From NCBI GenBank assembly GCA_902520195.1, contig CABYND010000002.1, positions 124,001 through 188,000 of the forward strand: a stretch of 64,000 nt of DNA, read 5' to 3'. The notes under the pieces are model-generated. The model did no database searches, was not told the origin of the DNA, and saw nothing but the letters and a program-made list of their open reading frames with translations. Positions 28,683-38,068 of the stretch are shown in pieces. This stretch comes from Halieaceae bacterium (lineage in GTDB: Bacteria > Pseudomonadota > Gammaproteobacteria > Pseudomonadales > Halieaceae). The position numbers and the translations under genes are program-made. Each line of letters opens with the position of its first letter. The first letter of the stretch is position 1.

Positions 28683-28967
28683 TCAGTCCTCCTTCTTCTT
28701 GAAGAAGCTGAGCATGCGGTCGGTCACCATGTAACCACCCACCACGTTAATGCTGGCGAGGGTCACAGCACCGACACCCAGCCACATGGCCGCGTTCTCG
28801 TTACCCGTGCCGGCCAGTGCCACTGCACCAACCACGGTGATGCCCGAGATCGCATTGGCACCCGACATCAGCGGGGTGTGCAGCGTGGCGGGGACCTTAT
28901 TGATCAGTTCAAAGCCGAGGAAAATCGACAACATCAAGATAAACAGCAAGTACTCTGCGCCGGACAT
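28683..28967 (-). CDS. pntAb: NAD(P) transhydrogenase alpha subunit, membrane part
   Basis: FLGFELINKVPATLHTPLMSGANAISGITVVGA. Confidence 0.95.
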   Translation of the reverse strand: MSGAEYLLFILMLSIFLGFELINKVPATLHTPLMSGANAISGITVVGAVALAGTGNENAAMWLGVGAVTLASINVVGGYMVTDRMLSFFKKKED

Positions 28968-28968
28968 A

Positions 28969-30111
28969 TCAGTTGCCTCCCTCGATAATGTTTTTAATGG
29001 TGGGGTGAACAACGGCGCCGCCATGGGTAATCACACAGCCAGGCAGAATGTCGTTCTCAAGGTCGAGCACAAACTGCTTGCCCTCCTCGTCCCAGGTGTC
29101 CTCGACGAGGTTGAACATGTTGCTCGCGTACATCTGGGTCGCATCGCGCGGCGCCAGATTGGCAAGGTTGGCGGTGCCCACGATGGTCACGCCGTTGACG
29201 TCAACCACCTCGTCGGGCACGGAGCCTTCGACGTTACCGCCAGTTTCAGCGGCCATATCAACAATCACGGAACCGGGTGACATGCCTTCAACCATGTCGG
29301 CTGTGACCAGCACCGGCGGCTTGCGGCCAAAGACCTGCGCCGTAGTGATTACTACATCGGAATCAGCAATCACCGCTTTCTGGGCCTGACGCTGCATCTC
29401 GACCTGCTCGGGAGTCAGCTCTTTGGCGTAGCCATCCGCCGTCTGACCGGTATCACCCAAGTCGATCTCTAGAAACTTCCCACCCAGTGATTCCACCTGC
29501 TCGGCCACAACGGGGCGGGTATCAAACGCGGTGACCCGAGCGCCGAGGCGCTTGGCCGTGGCAATGGCCTGCAGGCCCGCAACCCCAGCACCAATAATGA
29601 ACACCTTGGCGGGCTTCAGTGTGCCGGCTGGTGTCATCATCATCGGCATGATGCTGGGCATGTTGTTAGCCGCCAACATGACTGCCATGTAGCCCGCGAG
29701 GTTTGCCTGGGAACTCAGCGCGTCCATCTTCTGGCTGCGAGTTGAGCGAGGGATCATCTCCATACTCACCGCCGTCACATTGTGACTGGCAAAGGCCTTA
29801 ATCAGCTCTTTCTCGTTGAATGGATCGAGGTAGGAGACGTGAATGCAACCGCCTTTGAGCTGACTGATCTCTTCGATCTCGGGCTTGCGCAGTCGCAGCA
29901 CCATATCGGCACTGCCCAGCAGTGCTGAGCGATCAGAACCGATGCTGGCACCCGCTGCTTCGTAGTCTGCATCGCTGATGCCGGCACCCGTGCCTGCCCC
30001 CGATTCGATAACTACTTCCGCACCGAGCCGCACCAATTTTTTCACCGTCTCGGGAGTCGCGGAGACGCGATCCTCTCCCGGCTGGGTTTCACGGGGTATG
30101 ACTAATTGCAT
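28969..30111 (-). CDS. pntAa: NAD(P) transhydrogenase alpha subunit, NAD-binding part
   Basis: Alanine dehydrogenase/PNT domains: IPRETQPGEDRVSATPETVKKLVRLGAEV, VFIIGAGVAGLQAIATAKRLGA. Confidence 0.96.
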   Translation of the reverse strand: MQLVIPRETQPGEDRVSATPETVKKLVRLGAEVVIESGAGTGAGISDADYEAAGASIGSDRSALLGSADMVLRLRKPEIEEISQLKGGCIHVSYLDPFNEKELIKAFASHNVTAVSMEMIPRSTRSQKMDALSSQANLAGYMAVMLAANNMPSIMPMMMTPAGTLKPAKVFIIGAGVAGLQAIATAKRLGARVTAFDTRPVVAEQVESLGGKFLEIDLGDTGQTADGYAKELTPEQVEMQRQAQKAVIADSDVVITTAQVFGRKPPVLVTADMVEGMSPGSVIVDMAAETGGNVEGSVPDEVVDVNGVTIVGTANLANLAPRDATQMYASNMFNLVEDTWDEEGKQFVLDLENDILPGCVITHGGAVVHPTIKNIIEGGN

Positions 30112-30242
30112 AGTGAATTTCGCCTGGTTTTATGGGATCACCTCGATCCCGGTATTATTGGAATTCCAGTCGGCTGATTATTGAGGCGGTCGCTTGGCAG
30201 GAGCAGGGCCCACAGCGCCACTGGAGACGAGTCGGTGAAAGA

Positions 30243-30896
30243 TCAGCCCGCGTGAAGTTTCAGGAGCGGGTTGAGCCAGCGGTGTCGCAACCGAGTGAAC
30301 TTCAGGGGCGCATCCAGCACCGCCAGACAGATACACTCTTCACCTTCCAGTGCGACCGGGGTGTGCTTGTCCCACCCCTCCCGAACGAGGAAATCACCCG
30401 GGTGGTACTCGCCGCTCTCATCGGCAAAGCCGCCGCGCAGCACCAGCGTCATCTCGCTGCCGCCATGGGTATGTTCGGGGATGCGACCGCCCTCAGCGAT
30501 GCGATACAACGCAAATTCGTGATTGGGGTCGCCGGTTTTGAGATAACTGATACTTAGAGATTGCGTGACACGCTTCCATGCCAAATCAGCATAATTGCCG
30601 TTGATGAGGCGATCCAGCAGGCCGGGAAGCTGCGTGTCGGAAACTTCATTGGGCGCATAGCGAAGGGGCTTCGGATCGTCGAGGCGCGCCATGACGGATT
30701 CGAGTACCGATTCGCCCACGGGTTGCGGATCTAAACGCTCAAGATGCGCACCGCCGACATCCTCTAACCTGTCGACCACCTGCCGACAGCGCTGGCAGTA
30801 ACTCAAATGCGCAGCAACGCAGGCTGACTGCGCAACGGGAAGCGCGCCAGCCGCATACTCTAAAAGCAAATCCATTGGGGGGTGATGATGTGCCAT
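30243..30896 (-). CDS. chrR: ChrR-like zinc cupin anti-sigma factor
   Basis: N-terminal HLSYCQRC zinc anti-sigma motif and C-terminal cupin EHTHGGSEMTLVLRGGFADESGEYHPGDFLVREGWDKHTPVA; downstream of ECF sigma gene. Confidence 0.9.
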   Translation of the reverse strand: MAHHHPPMDLLLEYAAGALPVAQSACVAAHLSYCQRCRQVVDRLEDVGGAHLERLDPQPVGESVLESVMARLDDPKPLRYAPNEVSDTQLPGLLDRLINGNYADLAWKRVTQSLSISYLKTGDPNHEFALYRIAEGGRIPEHTHGGSEMTLVLRGGFADESGEYHPGDFLVREGWDKHTPVALEGEECICLAVLDAPLKFTRLRHRWLNPLLKLHAG

Positions 30897-31010
30897 CGCT
30901 ATTTAATCCAAACCACTCTCACGTACGTTGACATTACGAGGGTCACGCGCAAACGGTTTACTTCCCAACACCAATAAAACTGTGACTTTCTGAGGAATTA
31001 CCATCACCAT

Positions 31011-31631
31011 TTAAGCCTCCATTAGCCCTTGGAGCTTCTGGATAGCAAGGCGCACCCGTGATTTGACCGTGCCTAGTGGTAGATCGAGCTCTGCCGCGGC
31101 TTCGGAGTGGGATTTGCCCTCCATATAGACCTTGGCGAGTATTTGCGCCTGATCCGGCGGCAAATCGCTCATCAACTCACGGACCCGTTCGGCACCGCGG
31201 CGGGTGTGCAACACCACGAAAGACTCCTCCTCCTCGCTTTCCAGCTCGAAGTCATCAGAGGCCAATGGCGTATCAAACTTTTGCAAACGCCGGAACATAT
31301 CGGTTCGGCAGTTCCGCGCAATGGTGTAGACCCAAGTCGAGGCGGCCGCCTTCTCCGGGTTGAAGCCCCCCGCCTTCTGCCAGACCTTAAGCATCACTTC
31401 CTGAACAAGCTCATCGGCATGGGACGCTGACAAACTAGAGCCTGAGAGAGCAAATGCTTTGATCAACGGGGCAAAATGACGGAAAAAACGCGTAAAGGCG
31501 CCCCGGTCCTGGCTTTCGCCAATCTGCACCAGCGCTGTGCTCCACTCGTCCGTGCGGCGGCCCGTCGGGACATTCCACTTCCCGTTGCCGCTCGACGTAG
31601 GAGAGTTACCTGCGTCTTTGTTAATTGCCAT
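31011..31631 (-). CDS. rpoE: ECF RNA polymerase sigma factor (RpoE/ChrR-associated group)
   Basis: Region 2 HADELVQEVMLKVWQKAGGFNPEKAAASTWVYTIARNCRTDMFRR and region 4 YMEGKSHSEAAAELDLPLGTVKSRVRLAIQKLQ. Confidence 0.92.
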   Translation of the reverse strand: MAINKDAGNSPTSSGNGKWNVPTGRRTDEWSTALVQIGESQDRGAFTRFFRHFAPLIKAFALSGSSLSASHADELVQEVMLKVWQKAGGFNPEKAAASTWVYTIARNCRTDMFRRLQKFDTPLASDDFELESEEEESFVVLHTRRGAERVRELMSDLPPDQAQILAKVYMEGKSHSEAAAELDLPLGTVKSRVRLAIQKLQGLMEA

Positions 31632-31758
31632 GAAAAGTCAAACCATCATCCCGAAAGGACAGGATACACCTGGTGGCAACGCCTTGATACCTCCCTCAAC
31701 AGCTTATTTTCTACAGATTTGAGCGCGCAAGCGGTAGTCAAGCACACTTGCTTTGGGC

Positions 31759-31787
31759 TGATCCGGCACTCTCTGCGGGCCGTAACA
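31759..31787 (+). promoter_or_regulatory. Candidate RpoE(ChrR)-dependent promoter of the oxidase/DUF1365/cfa operon
   Basis: TGATCC (31759-31764), 18-nt spacer, TAACA (31783-31787), about 40 nt upstream of the oxidase start; resembles the TGATCC / TAAGA-type promoter of the Rhodobacter RpoE-ChrR system. Confidence 0.5.
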
Positions 31788-31828
31788 GCTGAAACCATTC
31801 CCTATCTGGTGGCCGGAGGTCGTCAGCG

Positions 31829-33094
31829 ATGCACATTGCCGTCATTGGAGCGGGCATCTCCGGGCTCGGATGCGCCCACCAGCTCGTCAGACGCGGCCAC
31901 CGCGTCGACATCTTCGAGGCCCGGGACCGGATCGGTGGCCACACAGCTACCTACGACGTGCAAATCGGTACGCGTCGCTTCGCCATCGATACCGGCTTCA
32001 TCGTCTATAACGACCGCAATTACCCCAACATGATCGACCTGTTCGGCGAGCTGGGTGTGGCGAGCAAGCCGACCTCAATGGGTTTCTCTGTCTGCGACGA
32101 AACAAGCGGTCTTGAATACGCGGGTAACAACCTAAATACCCTGTTTGCGCAACGCGGTAATCTGCTCTCACCCAGCTTTCTCAACATGATCAGAGAGATC
32201 CTGCGCTTTAACAAACTCGCCATCGCAGAGTTAGAGAGTGGCAAGCTCCCCCAGGATCAGACGCTGGGCGAGTATCTCTCGCATCACGGCTTCGGCGAGC
32301 ACTTTAGTCGCAGCTACTTGTTAGCGATGACTTCTGCGATCTGGTCGGCAGACTTCGAGGACACCCAAGATTTTCCGGTCGAGTTTTTTATCCGCTTCTT
32401 CCGCAACCACGGCTTGTTGTCACTGAAGGACCGGCCGCAATGGCGCGTAGTAGAGGGCGGCAGCCGGGAGTATCTTGCTCCGCTCACGCAGCGGTTCGCA
32501 GACTCCATTCGCACGCGTATGCGGGTCGAAATGATCCTTCGCCCGCCCGGCAGACCAGTTGTGGTGCAGTTCACAAATGGCCTGCAGCGCGAGTTTGATG
32601 AGGTGGTGATCGCCACGCACTCAGACGACGCGCTGGGCATGCTCGGTGACCCGACCGAGTCTGAAAAGTCGGTGCTTAGGGCGCTGCCCTACCGGGACAA
32701 CGAGGTAATCCTGCACACCGACACACGGTTACTGCCCAAGACACAGCGCGCCTGGTCCAGCTGGAACTACCGATTGAAGCCGGGTAGCGGGCGCGCCACC
32801 GTCACCTACAACATGAATATTCTGCAGGGATTGGATGCCCCCGAGACCTTCTGCGTGACGCTCAACGACACCGCTTCAATTAACCCGCACCGTATCCTAG
32901 GCCGCTTTAATTACGCGCACCCACAGTTCACACTGGCGGGTATAGAAGCCCAGCAACGTTGGGGCGACATCAACGGGCAAAACGGTACATGGTTCTGCGG
33001 CGCGTACTGGCAAAACGGTTTTCACGAGGACGGTCTGACCAGCGGCCTGCGCGTGGCCGAGAGCCTGTGCGCAGCTGCACAGATGGCGGCGTGA
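31829..33094 (+). CDS. FAD-dependent amine-oxidase-family oxidoreductase
   Basis: MHIAVIGAGISGLGCAHQLVRRGHRVDIFEARDRIGGHTATYDV Rossmann motif; ChrR-neighbourhood flavoprotein. Confidence 0.93.
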   Translation: MHIAVIGAGISGLGCAHQLVRRGHRVDIFEARDRIGGHTATYDVQIGTRRFAIDTGFIVYNDRNYPNMIDLFGELGVASKPTSMGFSVCDETSGLEYAGNNLNTLFAQRGNLLSPSFLNMIREILRFNKLAIAELESGKLPQDQTLGEYLSHHGFGEHFSRSYLLAMTSAIWSADFEDTQDFPVEFFIRFFRNHGLLSLKDRPQWRVVEGGSREYLAPLTQRFADSIRTRMRVEMILRPPGRPVVVQFTNGLQREFDEVVIATHSDDALGMLGDPTESEKSVLRALPYRDNEVILHTDTRLLPKTQRAWSSWNYRLKPGSGRATVTYNMNILQGLDAPETFCVTLNDTASINPHRILGRFNYAHPQFTLAGIEAQQRWGDINGQNGTWFCGAYWQNGFHEDGLTSGLRVAESLCAAAQMAA

Positions 33095-33837
33095 GGGCCA
33101 AACTTTACTCGGGCACCCTCCGCCACGCCCGCTATTCCCCCAAGAAACACGCCTTCTCCTACAAGGTGTTCATGCCGTTTGTCGAGCTGGAGACGATCCC
33201 TGAACTCACTGCACGCCTGCCGCTGTGGTCGACCAAACGGTGGGCACCCGCACGTTTCCTGCGACGCGATTTTCTGGGCGCACCCGAGATACCGCTGGCT
33301 GACGCCGTTCGCCAGCGTATTAAGGAAGAAAAGGGGAAAGATCACGCCGGGCCAATTTATCTACTGGCCAACTGGCGATACTTCGGCTATCAGAACAACC
33401 CAATTGCCGTTTATTACTGCTACGACGCCGCGGGGGAGCAGTTGCAGTACGTGGTGGCAGAGGTCACCAATACCCCCTGGGGTGAGCGCCATAGCTACGT
33501 GCTCGAAGCACCTGATGCCGACCAGCCTCTGGCAACGGAGTTCCAGAAAGCGCTGCACGTGTCACCCTTCAACCCAATGAACATGACCTACCGTTGGTAC
33601 AGCAATGTACCGGGGGATGATCTCAACATTCAGATTGCGCTTTTCGAGGAGGGCCAGCGTATTTTCGATGCCGTGCTGTCTCTCGCCTCTGAGCCACTCA
33701 CTGCTTGCAGCGCACGCCGGGCTATCCTTGCCTACCCGTTTATGACGATCAAGGTCGTCGCCGGCATTTACTGGGAGGCCTTGCGCCTGTTTTTAAAAGG
33801 CGTCAGCCTGCATGCTCATCCGAAGCGAACACACTAA
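33091..33837 (+). CDS. DUF1365 family protein
   Basis: GTG start overlapping previous stop; KLYSGTLRHARYSPKKHAFSYKVFMPFVELE ... YFGYQNNPIAVYYCYDAAGEQLQYVVAEVTNTPWGERHSYVL. Confidence 0.92.
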   Translation: MRAKLYSGTLRHARYSPKKHAFSYKVFMPFVELETIPELTARLPLWSTKRWAPARFLRRDFLGAPEIPLADAVRQRIKEEKGKDHAGPIYLLANWRYFGYQNNPIAVYYCYDAAGEQLQYVVAEVTNTPWGERHSYVLEAPDADQPLATEFQKALHVSPFNPMNMTYRWYSNVPGDDLNIQIALFEEGQRIFDAVLSLASEPLTACSARRAILAYPFMTIKVVAGIYWEALRLFLKGVSLHAHPKRTH

Positions 33838-33878
33838 CGTAACCGTCGACTCCACGCGGTAGAAGACAGAGGGTCCAC

Positions 33879-35135
33879 ATGAGCGAATACAGCGTCAAAA
33901 ACATCTCTAAGTTACCCATGCTGTTTCCGGAGAAACGCGGCGGGCTGGCGCGCTCGCTGATGCTCAAAGTGTTAGCCAAGCTTCAGGTGGGATCCCTCAC
34001 GCTCAAAGAGCAGGGCGAGACGCTGGTCTTTGGATCAAAGACGGACCCCGCTGCACCTCATGCCGAGGTGCATGTTCACGACACTGACCTCTATCGACGC
34101 ATTCTGACGGGCGGCGGCATCGCGGCTGGGGAAACCTATATTGAAGGATTGTGGAGCAGCCCCGATCTGACGGCGGTAACCCGTGCGTTCAGCGCCAACC
34201 TGACCATGCTGGGCGCCATGTCAGACCGGCAGAACCTGCTCGCAAAAACCGCGTTGAAGCTGAGCCATTGGGCGCGCCGCAATACCGCCTCGCGGTCCCG
34301 GGAGAACATCTCCGCCCACTACGATCTAGGCAATGATTTTTTCTCACTCTTCCTCGACCCCAGCATGATGTATTCGTCGGCGGTCTTCCCAACGCCGCAG
34401 AGTGATCTCGCTACCGCCTCACAACACAAGCTACACCTGATTTGCGAAGATCTTGAGCTCAAGCCCGAGGATCATTTGGTGGAGATTGGCACAGGCTGGG
34501 GCGGCATGGCGATTTATGCCGCCGAGCACTATGGCTGCCGGGTCACGACCACCACCATCTCCCGAGAGCAGTTTGACTACACGGTCGATGCCGTAGCACA
34601 GCGCGGCCTGCAAGACCGCATAACAGTGCTCTTCGATGATTACCGCGACCTCACCGGGAAATTCGACAAACTGGTCTCTATCGAGATGATCGAGGCAGTC
34701 GGGCATCAGTTTTACGACACCTACTTTCAGACGGTCAGCCGACTGCTGAAGCCCCACGGCAAGGCCGTCATTCAGGCCATTACCATGACCGAGCAACGCT
34801 ATGAGCAGGCGAGAGACACTGTGGACTTCATCAAGCGCTACATCTTCCCGGGCGGATGCCTGCCCTCACTGACGGTCATCAGCGATGCGCTGGCACGCAT
34901 GACCGATATGCAGATGGCCAATCTTCGCGATATCACCCGGGACTACGCTGACACACTGAACGCATGGCACGAGGGTTTCCTTGGGAAGCTTGACCGAGTG
35001 CGCGGCATGGGCTTTGACGATCGGTTTATCAATATGTGGCGCTACTACCTCAGCTATTGCGAGGGGGGCTTCCGCGAGCGCATCATTGGCACCTACCAAA
35101 TCACCATGACCAAGCCGGGGTACCGCCCCGCCTGA
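33879..35135 (+). CDS. Cyclopropane-fatty-acyl-phospholipid synthase family SAM methyltransferase
   Basis: ENISAHYDLGNDFFSLFLDPSMMYSSAVF, VEIGTGWGGMAIYAAEHYGCRVTTTTIS, FIKRYIFPGGCLPS. Confidence 0.95.
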   Translation: MSEYSVKNISKLPMLFPEKRGGLARSLMLKVLAKLQVGSLTLKEQGETLVFGSKTDPAAPHAEVHVHDTDLYRRILTGGGIAAGETYIEGLWSSPDLTAVTRAFSANLTMLGAMSDRQNLLAKTALKLSHWARRNTASRSRENISAHYDLGNDFFSLFLDPSMMYSSAVFPTPQSDLATASQHKLHLICEDLELKPEDHLVEIGTGWGGMAIYAAEHYGCRVTTTTISREQFDYTVDAVAQRGLQDRITVLFDDYRDLTGKFDKLVSIEMIEAVGHQFYDTYFQTVSRLLKPHGKAVIQAITMTEQRYEQARDTVDFIKRYIFPGGCLPSLTVISDALARMTDMQMANLRDITRDYADTLNAWHEGFLGKLDRVRGMGFDDRFINMWRYYLSYCEGGFRERIIGTYQITMTKPGYRPA

Positions 35136-35145
35136 TCTACCGCCT

Positions 35146-36564
35146 ATGCTGCTGTCCCTGACGCCGATCGCGCTGCTGGTTTTACTGCTCTCTGCCTCGG
35201 TGACGCTGTTTGGCTCGGATGCATCCTACGGACCCAACCAAGTTGCACTGATTATTGCCTCGGCGGCGACCATGCTGGTGGGCTGGCGCCGCGGCATGAG
35301 TTGGCAAGCGATTCAAGACGGCATGGTTGGGGCAATCACCGTCTCGATCATGCCAATGATGATTCTGCTCTCTGTGGGCGCGCTGATCGGCAGCTGGATT
35401 ATCAGTGGCACCGTGCCGGGCATGATCTATTACGGAGTGCAGTTGCTGGACCCCGGTTTCTTTTATGCGGCATCCGCCGTCGTCTGCGCACTGGCCTCAC
35501 TGAGCCTGGGCAGCTCCTGGACCGTGGCGGGCACGCTGGGCATCGGCCTCATGGGCATCGCCACCACCTACTCGCTGTCGCCGGCCATCACGGCCGGCGC
35601 AGTGATCTCCGGCGCCTATTTTGGCGACAAACTCTCGCCGCTCTCCGATACAACCAATCTGGCCGCGGCGGCGGTGGGGGTTGATCTGTTTGAGCACATC
35701 AAAAACATGCTCTGGACCACTCTGCCCGCGTTTATTGCGGCACTGGTGATCTTTTCCTTCATTGGCAGCGAGGGCGGAGCCACCCCCGAGAACATCGCAG
35801 AGATCCGCAATGCTCTAGCGAGCCAGTTCGCCATCTCTCCCTGGGTGCTCTCACCGCTGGGTCTGATGCTGGGGCTAATCTATTTTCGGGTACTCGCCTA
35901 CCCTGCCATTCTGATCTGCACCCTTTCGGGCACACTTTATGCCGCCACGTTTCAGCCTGATGTCGTTCGCGCGCTGGCGCTTGCTGCCCACCCCGAATCA
36001 CCGGCACCGCTGATTCAAGGGCTGTGGATGGCGCTATTCTCGGGCTATCAGTCACCCGAGGGTATGGGTGAACTGAGCAAGCTGCTCGACAAGGGCGGCT
36101 TGGCCAGCATGCTGAACACGATCTTTCTCATCCTGACTGCGATGACCTTTGGCGGAATGCTGGATAGCACGGGTATCCTTCGGCAGCTCTTGGATCAGGT
36201 ATTGCGCGGGGTCAAACGCACCGGGGACCTGATACTGGCCACCGTGGGGGGCGGGTTCATCACCAATGTGCTGGCTGCCGATCAGTTCCTCGCCATCACG
36301 CTGCCCGGCCGACTGTTCACGCCAGCCTATAATGATCGCGGGCTCAATCGACTGAGCCTCTCCCGCACACTCGAAGACTCAGCCACCCTCACCTCGGTGC
36401 TGATCCCCTGGAATACTTGTGGGGCATTCATGGCGGCAACGCTGGGCGTTGCCACCTTCGAGTACGCACCTTATGCACTGTTCAATCTGATTTGTCCGAT
36501 GCTGGCAGTGCTCTTCGGCTATCTAATGATTGCGCAGCCCCGCGCTGAGGGGGTCAGCGCGTGA
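35146..36564 (+). CDS. NhaC-family Na+/H+ antiporter
   Basis: About 470 aa, many TMs; GSSWTVAGTLGIGLMGIATTYSLSPAITAGAVISGAYFGDKLSPLSDTTNLAAA. Confidence 0.92.
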   Translation: MLLSLTPIALLVLLLSASVTLFGSDASYGPNQVALIIASAATMLVGWRRGMSWQAIQDGMVGAITVSIMPMMILLSVGALIGSWIISGTVPGMIYYGVQLLDPGFFYAASAVVCALASLSLGSSWTVAGTLGIGLMGIATTYSLSPAITAGAVISGAYFGDKLSPLSDTTNLAAAAVGVDLFEHIKNMLWTTLPAFIAALVIFSFIGSEGGATPENIAEIRNALASQFAISPWVLSPLGLMLGLIYFRVLAYPAILICTLSGTLYAATFQPDVVRALALAAHPESPAPLIQGLWMALFSGYQSPEGMGELSKLLDKGGLASMLNTIFLILTAMTFGGMLDSTGILRQLLDQVLRGVKRTGDLILATVGGGFITNVLAADQFLAITLPGRLFTPAYNDRGLNRLSLSRTLEDSATLTSVLIPWNTCGAFMAATLGVATFEYAPYALFNLICPMLAVLFGYLMIAQPRAEGVSA

Positions 36565-37019
36565 CGGCGGCGAAATGGGATTTTGCCGATCCTTTTTTGT
36601 GGCCAGTCACCGTTCAGGCCGAGCATATCGACGCGCTCGCCCACACCCGCAACACCCACTATGTGGAGTGGTGTATGGAAGCCGCCTGGGCGCATACAAC
36701 AGCGGTTGGGCTTGGTGCTGAGGACTACCAGCGCCTCGACCGCGCCATGGCACTGACGCACGCTGAGTACGACTACCTGAAGGCGACCCGAGAGGGGGAT
36801 CGGCTAGTAGTCGGCACCTGGATTACGGACTGGGCGGGCAAGATGAAGATGACCCGTCGGCTACAGGTGGTCTGCGAGCAGATCGGAGAAACGGTTTTTC
36901 GTGGCGCGCTGGAGTTTGTGTGTATCGAGATCTCCACGGGCGCCCCCAAAAGGCCACCTAGGGAATTTATTGAGATCTACGGCCCGTTGATCGCAGAGAA
37001 GTCACTACCCCACACGTAG
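36561..37019 (+). CDS. Acyl-CoA thioesterase (4HBT hotdog family)
   Basis: VQAEHIDALAHTRNTHYVEWCMEAAWAHT hotdog motif; 4-bp overlap with antiporter. Confidence 0.87.
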   Translation: MTAAKWDFADPFLWPVTVQAEHIDALAHTRNTHYVEWCMEAAWAHTTAVGLGAEDYQRLDRAMALTHAEYDYLKATREGDRLVVGTWITDWAGKMKMTRRLQVVCEQIGETVFRGALEFVCIEISTGAPKRPPREFIEIYGPLIAEKSLPHT

Positions 37020-37060
37020 CTTTTGCTGGTTCTTGCTCATCAAGGGCTGTGTGACTAGGG

Positions 37061-38020
37061 TCAGGCGCTATCCCAACCAAAACTGATCGTCTCCTCGAGA
37101 TTGTCGACGCCCAACCTCACGGCGAGTAAACGATCCACCCCCAGCGCCACTCCTGCGCACTCCGGCAACCCGTGACGGTGCGCCGCCAGCAGGCGCTCAT
37201 CGATGGGCCGCGGCGATAGCCCACGCTGCTGCCGCCGCGTATTCTCGGCCTGCAGTTGGGCAGAGAGCGCATCGGCGTCGATTTGCTCCCAGTATCCGTT
37301 GGCCAGCTCTTTGCCGTGCACGTAGCATTCGAAGCGCGCGGCAACGTCGGCATCGCTTACAGTGATGGAGCGCGCCATAGCCGCCTGCGACGGTGGGAAG
37401 TCGGTGATGAACACCACCCCCCAATCACTGATCTCGGGCTCGATACAGTGGCTCATCAATAGATCGAGCACCGCATCGCGCTCGAGACCCTCCGGTAGGA
37501 GGCCGATCCGAGATTGGGCGAGATCCATGAGTGTCGTCAGACTAACCTGCTCATCTAGAGGATCCACGGCGAGGAGCTCGACAAAGAGCGCCCGGTAGGG
37601 CCAAAGCTGCCAACCATCCAAGTTCAAAACCGTGCCCAGCAAGTCGGCTACCTCACGCATCAAAGCGGCGTGATCCCAGCCGACTCGGTACCACTCGAGC
37701 AAGGTGAACTCGGGGTTGTGGTGACGGCCTGCCTCACCCTGGCGAAAGGCTTTGCAGATCTGAAAAATATCGTCTGAGCCGGCGGCCAGAAGGCGCTTCA
37801 TCGCGCTCTCAGGTGAGGTTTGAAGGTATCTGTCTGGTTGGTCGCCCTCCCCCGGCAATCTAAAAACGCCGATGCCGGAATCTGGCACGGTGCCCTGAGA
37901 GATAAGCGGAGTCTCGACTTCCATGACGCCGCGATCGCAAAAGAACTGGCGTAACGCTTGTAGTAAGTCCGCCCTCGCGGCGAGGCCCTCCGGCGACGCC
38001 GAGGGTAGCCATTGACTCAC
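37061..38020 (-). CDS. epmA: EF-P (R)-beta-lysine ligase (LysRS-like)
   Basis: Class II aaRS core without anticodon domain: FRQGEAGRHHNPEFTLLEWYRVGWDH, CAGVALGVDRLLAVRLG; GTG start; adjacent to efp. Confidence 0.95.
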   Translation of the reverse strand: MSQWLPSASPEGLAARADLLQALRQFFCDRGVMEVETPLISQGTVPDSGIGVFRLPGEGDQPDRYLQTSPESAMKRLLAAGSDDIFQICKAFRQGEAGRHHNPEFTLLEWYRVGWDHAALMREVADLLGTVLNLDGWQLWPYRALFVELLAVDPLDEQVSLTTLMDLAQSRIGLLPEGLERDAVLDLLMSHCIEPEISDWGVVFITDFPPSQAAMARSITVSDADVAARFECYVHGKELANGYWEQIDADALSAQLQAENTRRQQRGLSPRPIDERLLAAHRHGLPECAGVALGVDRLLAVRLGVDNLEETISFGWDSA

Positions 38021-38068
38021 CGGTCAGTCACTCAAAAACCATTCACTCACGGGTCAGTCGCTCGCCGG

